This document shows, piece after piece, positions 62,405 to 64,000 of a stretch of 64,000 bases of DNA. Position 1 is the first letter of the stretch. Each line of letters begins with the position of its first letter. The DNA lies in contig OZ024826.1 in NCBI GenBank assembly GCA_964016985.1, forward strand, positions 60,124,507-60,188,506, in the 5' to 3' direction. Both the position numbers and the translations under genes were made by a program. Source of the DNA: Anodontia alba (taxonomy: Eukaryota > Mollusca > Bivalvia > Lucinida > Lucinidae). Below the pieces are notes generated by a model. That model did not search any database, was not told where the DNA came from, and saw only the letters and a program-made list of their open reading frames with translations.

Positions 62405-62664
62405 GTCTTTATAATTTGGCTCCCTTAAACACCAGTTTTATATAGAAAAACTAATGTTTACAAGGGTATACATTATTTTTCTTATTTTGCTAAAAACATA
62501 GATTGTTGGTACTTATTAGTACCGCCTCGGTGGGTTCTAACGAGTACCCATAATCTATGCTTCGAGCAGAAATATGAAAAATATAAGAATATTTTATCTG
62601 AAAATTTTCCTCTTTTGGCTGTGAAATTGTCAATATATATTTGCATGGGCGTGTTTTCGTAATG
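62405..62664 (-). mobile_element. MITE family A, copy 8 (left end lost)
   Basis: 'tataatttggctcccttaaacaccagttttatatag' opens the element without its terminal repeat. The centre has one arm shortened (GTACCGCCTCGGTGGGTTCT). The right terminal repeat (GGGCGTGTTTTCGTAATG) is intact. Confidence 0.8.
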
Positions 62665-64000
62665 ACACGGCCTTACTGAGATATCAAAAGTTTGATATCA
62701 AACAGTTGCTCGAGAACCATAAGAGATAGAATAAATCTAACAATGATGCGAGATAACTCAATGTCTACACTACTATCTGTTAGTAAGCTAACAACATTAT
62801 TGAAAGGAATATAATGTGCTGCAGAATACCCAACACCCATCACCCATAAAAAATAAAAGAAAAAAAAGCACGCAACATACAACATATTAATAATGACTAC
62901 AATGTTTGAAATTCACAGTATTTTAATGGCAAAGATTCATGGAGTTTACACATATTTGTCACCAGGATTTCAGGGGCACCTATAAACAGCCTTTTCACTG
63001 ACCAATTCATCACGGATACTCATGGTTTTGTCATTGTTTATTTTCCTGGTCTGTCATGACTTTCCAGTGGAAACGTCTGTGCAATCAAATAAAATTTCAT
63101 CAAGAGTTTTGCAACTTTTTCCTGACGCCTTTCTCCTGTAAAGAGCCGTTATTCAGTTTTAGGCCCACCTCACCACCATGCAATTAAAAGCAATGATAAC
63201 CCCTATAATTGGATTAAAAACCATGCATGTATTTCCCGCATAACATCTATATTACAGCCTATATTTTGTAACGATTAACAGACAAAAACAGAAAAGCAAC
63301 TGCAATAAAGAAAACAAACGAAGTGCAACAGAAAAATCCGTCTTGGAACACTCGGCATAGAGGCAATTGTTGTGTGTGTGCTTCAACTATTTCTGATCTA
63401 TTTAGACTGGTGGCCACAGAATGAAAATATAAGTCATGGCGGACGAAATGTTAATGAAAGGTATCCAACTAGAGACGATATGTTGGCAATGCTAATCATC
63501 TTCAGGGTGTGATTTGATCTGCCTTCTTTTTATCCTGTTGCAAGAACAACGGTCAGTGAATTTGTATGTCATACGAAGCTGGTCAATTACGTACAAAAGT
63601 TGTGACAAATGGACTAAGAGATAAAATGAGCTAGAATAGATTTTGGAGATTTCTGCAGGATATAATCTGCTTCACTTGGACAGTTTTATATTAACTGTCT
63701 TGCTAAACTTATTGACGTTGCTTACGTAAACACAGAAAACTGATCAGTCCCAGTGCCGGTTCTAAATTCATATCAACGGCATAGATATACTAACTTTGTT
63801 GATAACCTACATGTTGATATTTTGTACAGAACCTGTACATATTTTCCCGTTTGTTCAATAATATGTAGCAAAATGATTTAATAACAATTCTACTACTACT
63901 TCTAACAATTTCACAAAAATAGGTACTTTTGACTGTATTATTTTGTACATTCCTGCGTCAAATCACCCGATTTGTCAAGTGTGTCAGCAGTCTCGTTTTA
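62665..64000. other. Intergenic spacer, nothing recognised
   Basis: No exon, RNA gene or repeat partner was identified by eye. Short A-runs only. Confidence 0.35.

Overview
This is a eukaryotic, intron-rich, AT-rich, repeat-dominated window, most likely from a bivalve mollusc. There are no operons and no long open reading frames. Protein-coding exons cover under 2% of the bases; almost everything else is recognisable as transposon, foldback or tandem-repeat DNA. The bivalve placement rests on the repeat types (tRNA-derived SINEs, Penelope-like and LINE fragments, and many 'pearl/HINE-like' elements with central tandem arrays) and on the invertebrate form of the GM2A-like protein. It is an inference, not a database match.

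Two host genes are supported, both on the + strand. (1) Positions 9639-19858 hold the 3' end of an extracellular protein gene. One exon encodes a Thr-rich linker plus an EB/EGF-like cysteine module, and the last exon encodes a PAN/apple domain followed by a stop and an AATAAA signal. Its 5' part was not found and may lie upstream of the window. (2) Positions 31895-57966 hold a complete five-exon gene for a GM2 ganglioside activator-like protein (ML lipid-binding family; 216 residues, signal peptide, all eight family cysteines). All its introns are phase 0. Intron 3 is about 18.3 kb and contains a broken LINE and several kilobase-scale repeat arrays.

Repeat layout: 1-6060, nested elements with 450-500 bp, 165 bp and 24 bp tandem units. 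6400-9610, a palindrome, a SINE, a Penelope-like fragment and MITEs. 10464-11740, an 85-bp satellite split by a hairpin-ended element. 12.8-15.3 kb, an interspersed-repeat cluster, a Penelope-like fragment and a broken LTR-retrotransposon gag. 21.0-25.2 kb, a 360-bp tandem repeat split by two back-to-back arrays. 29.8-31.6 kb, another array, a MITE and a LINE fragment next to the GM2A start codon. 39.7-46.0 kb, an L1-like LINE interrupted by a 4.1-kb element with about 23 copies of a 165-bp unit. 46.9-52.7 kb, three more arrays. 52.9-54.7 kb, a run of foldback elements. 60.4-61.9 kb, another array. Eight copies of one MITE (terminal repeats CATYACGAAAACAYGCCTAT) are scattered from 16.7 to 62.7 kb.

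The most notable signal is a superfamily of elements that share terminal hairpins (a head with a TATTGTGAT-like motif and a CGTCCGTC-rich tract; a tail with a CAGGTGAGCGATAYAGGACC-like stretch ending in CTNG then TT) but carry unrelated central tandem arrays. This is the organisation known from Helentron-derived HINE/DINE-1/pearl elements. Some cores repeat sequences that resemble metazoan transcription-factor sites. No RNA gene, CRISPR array or bacterial-type feature is supported.
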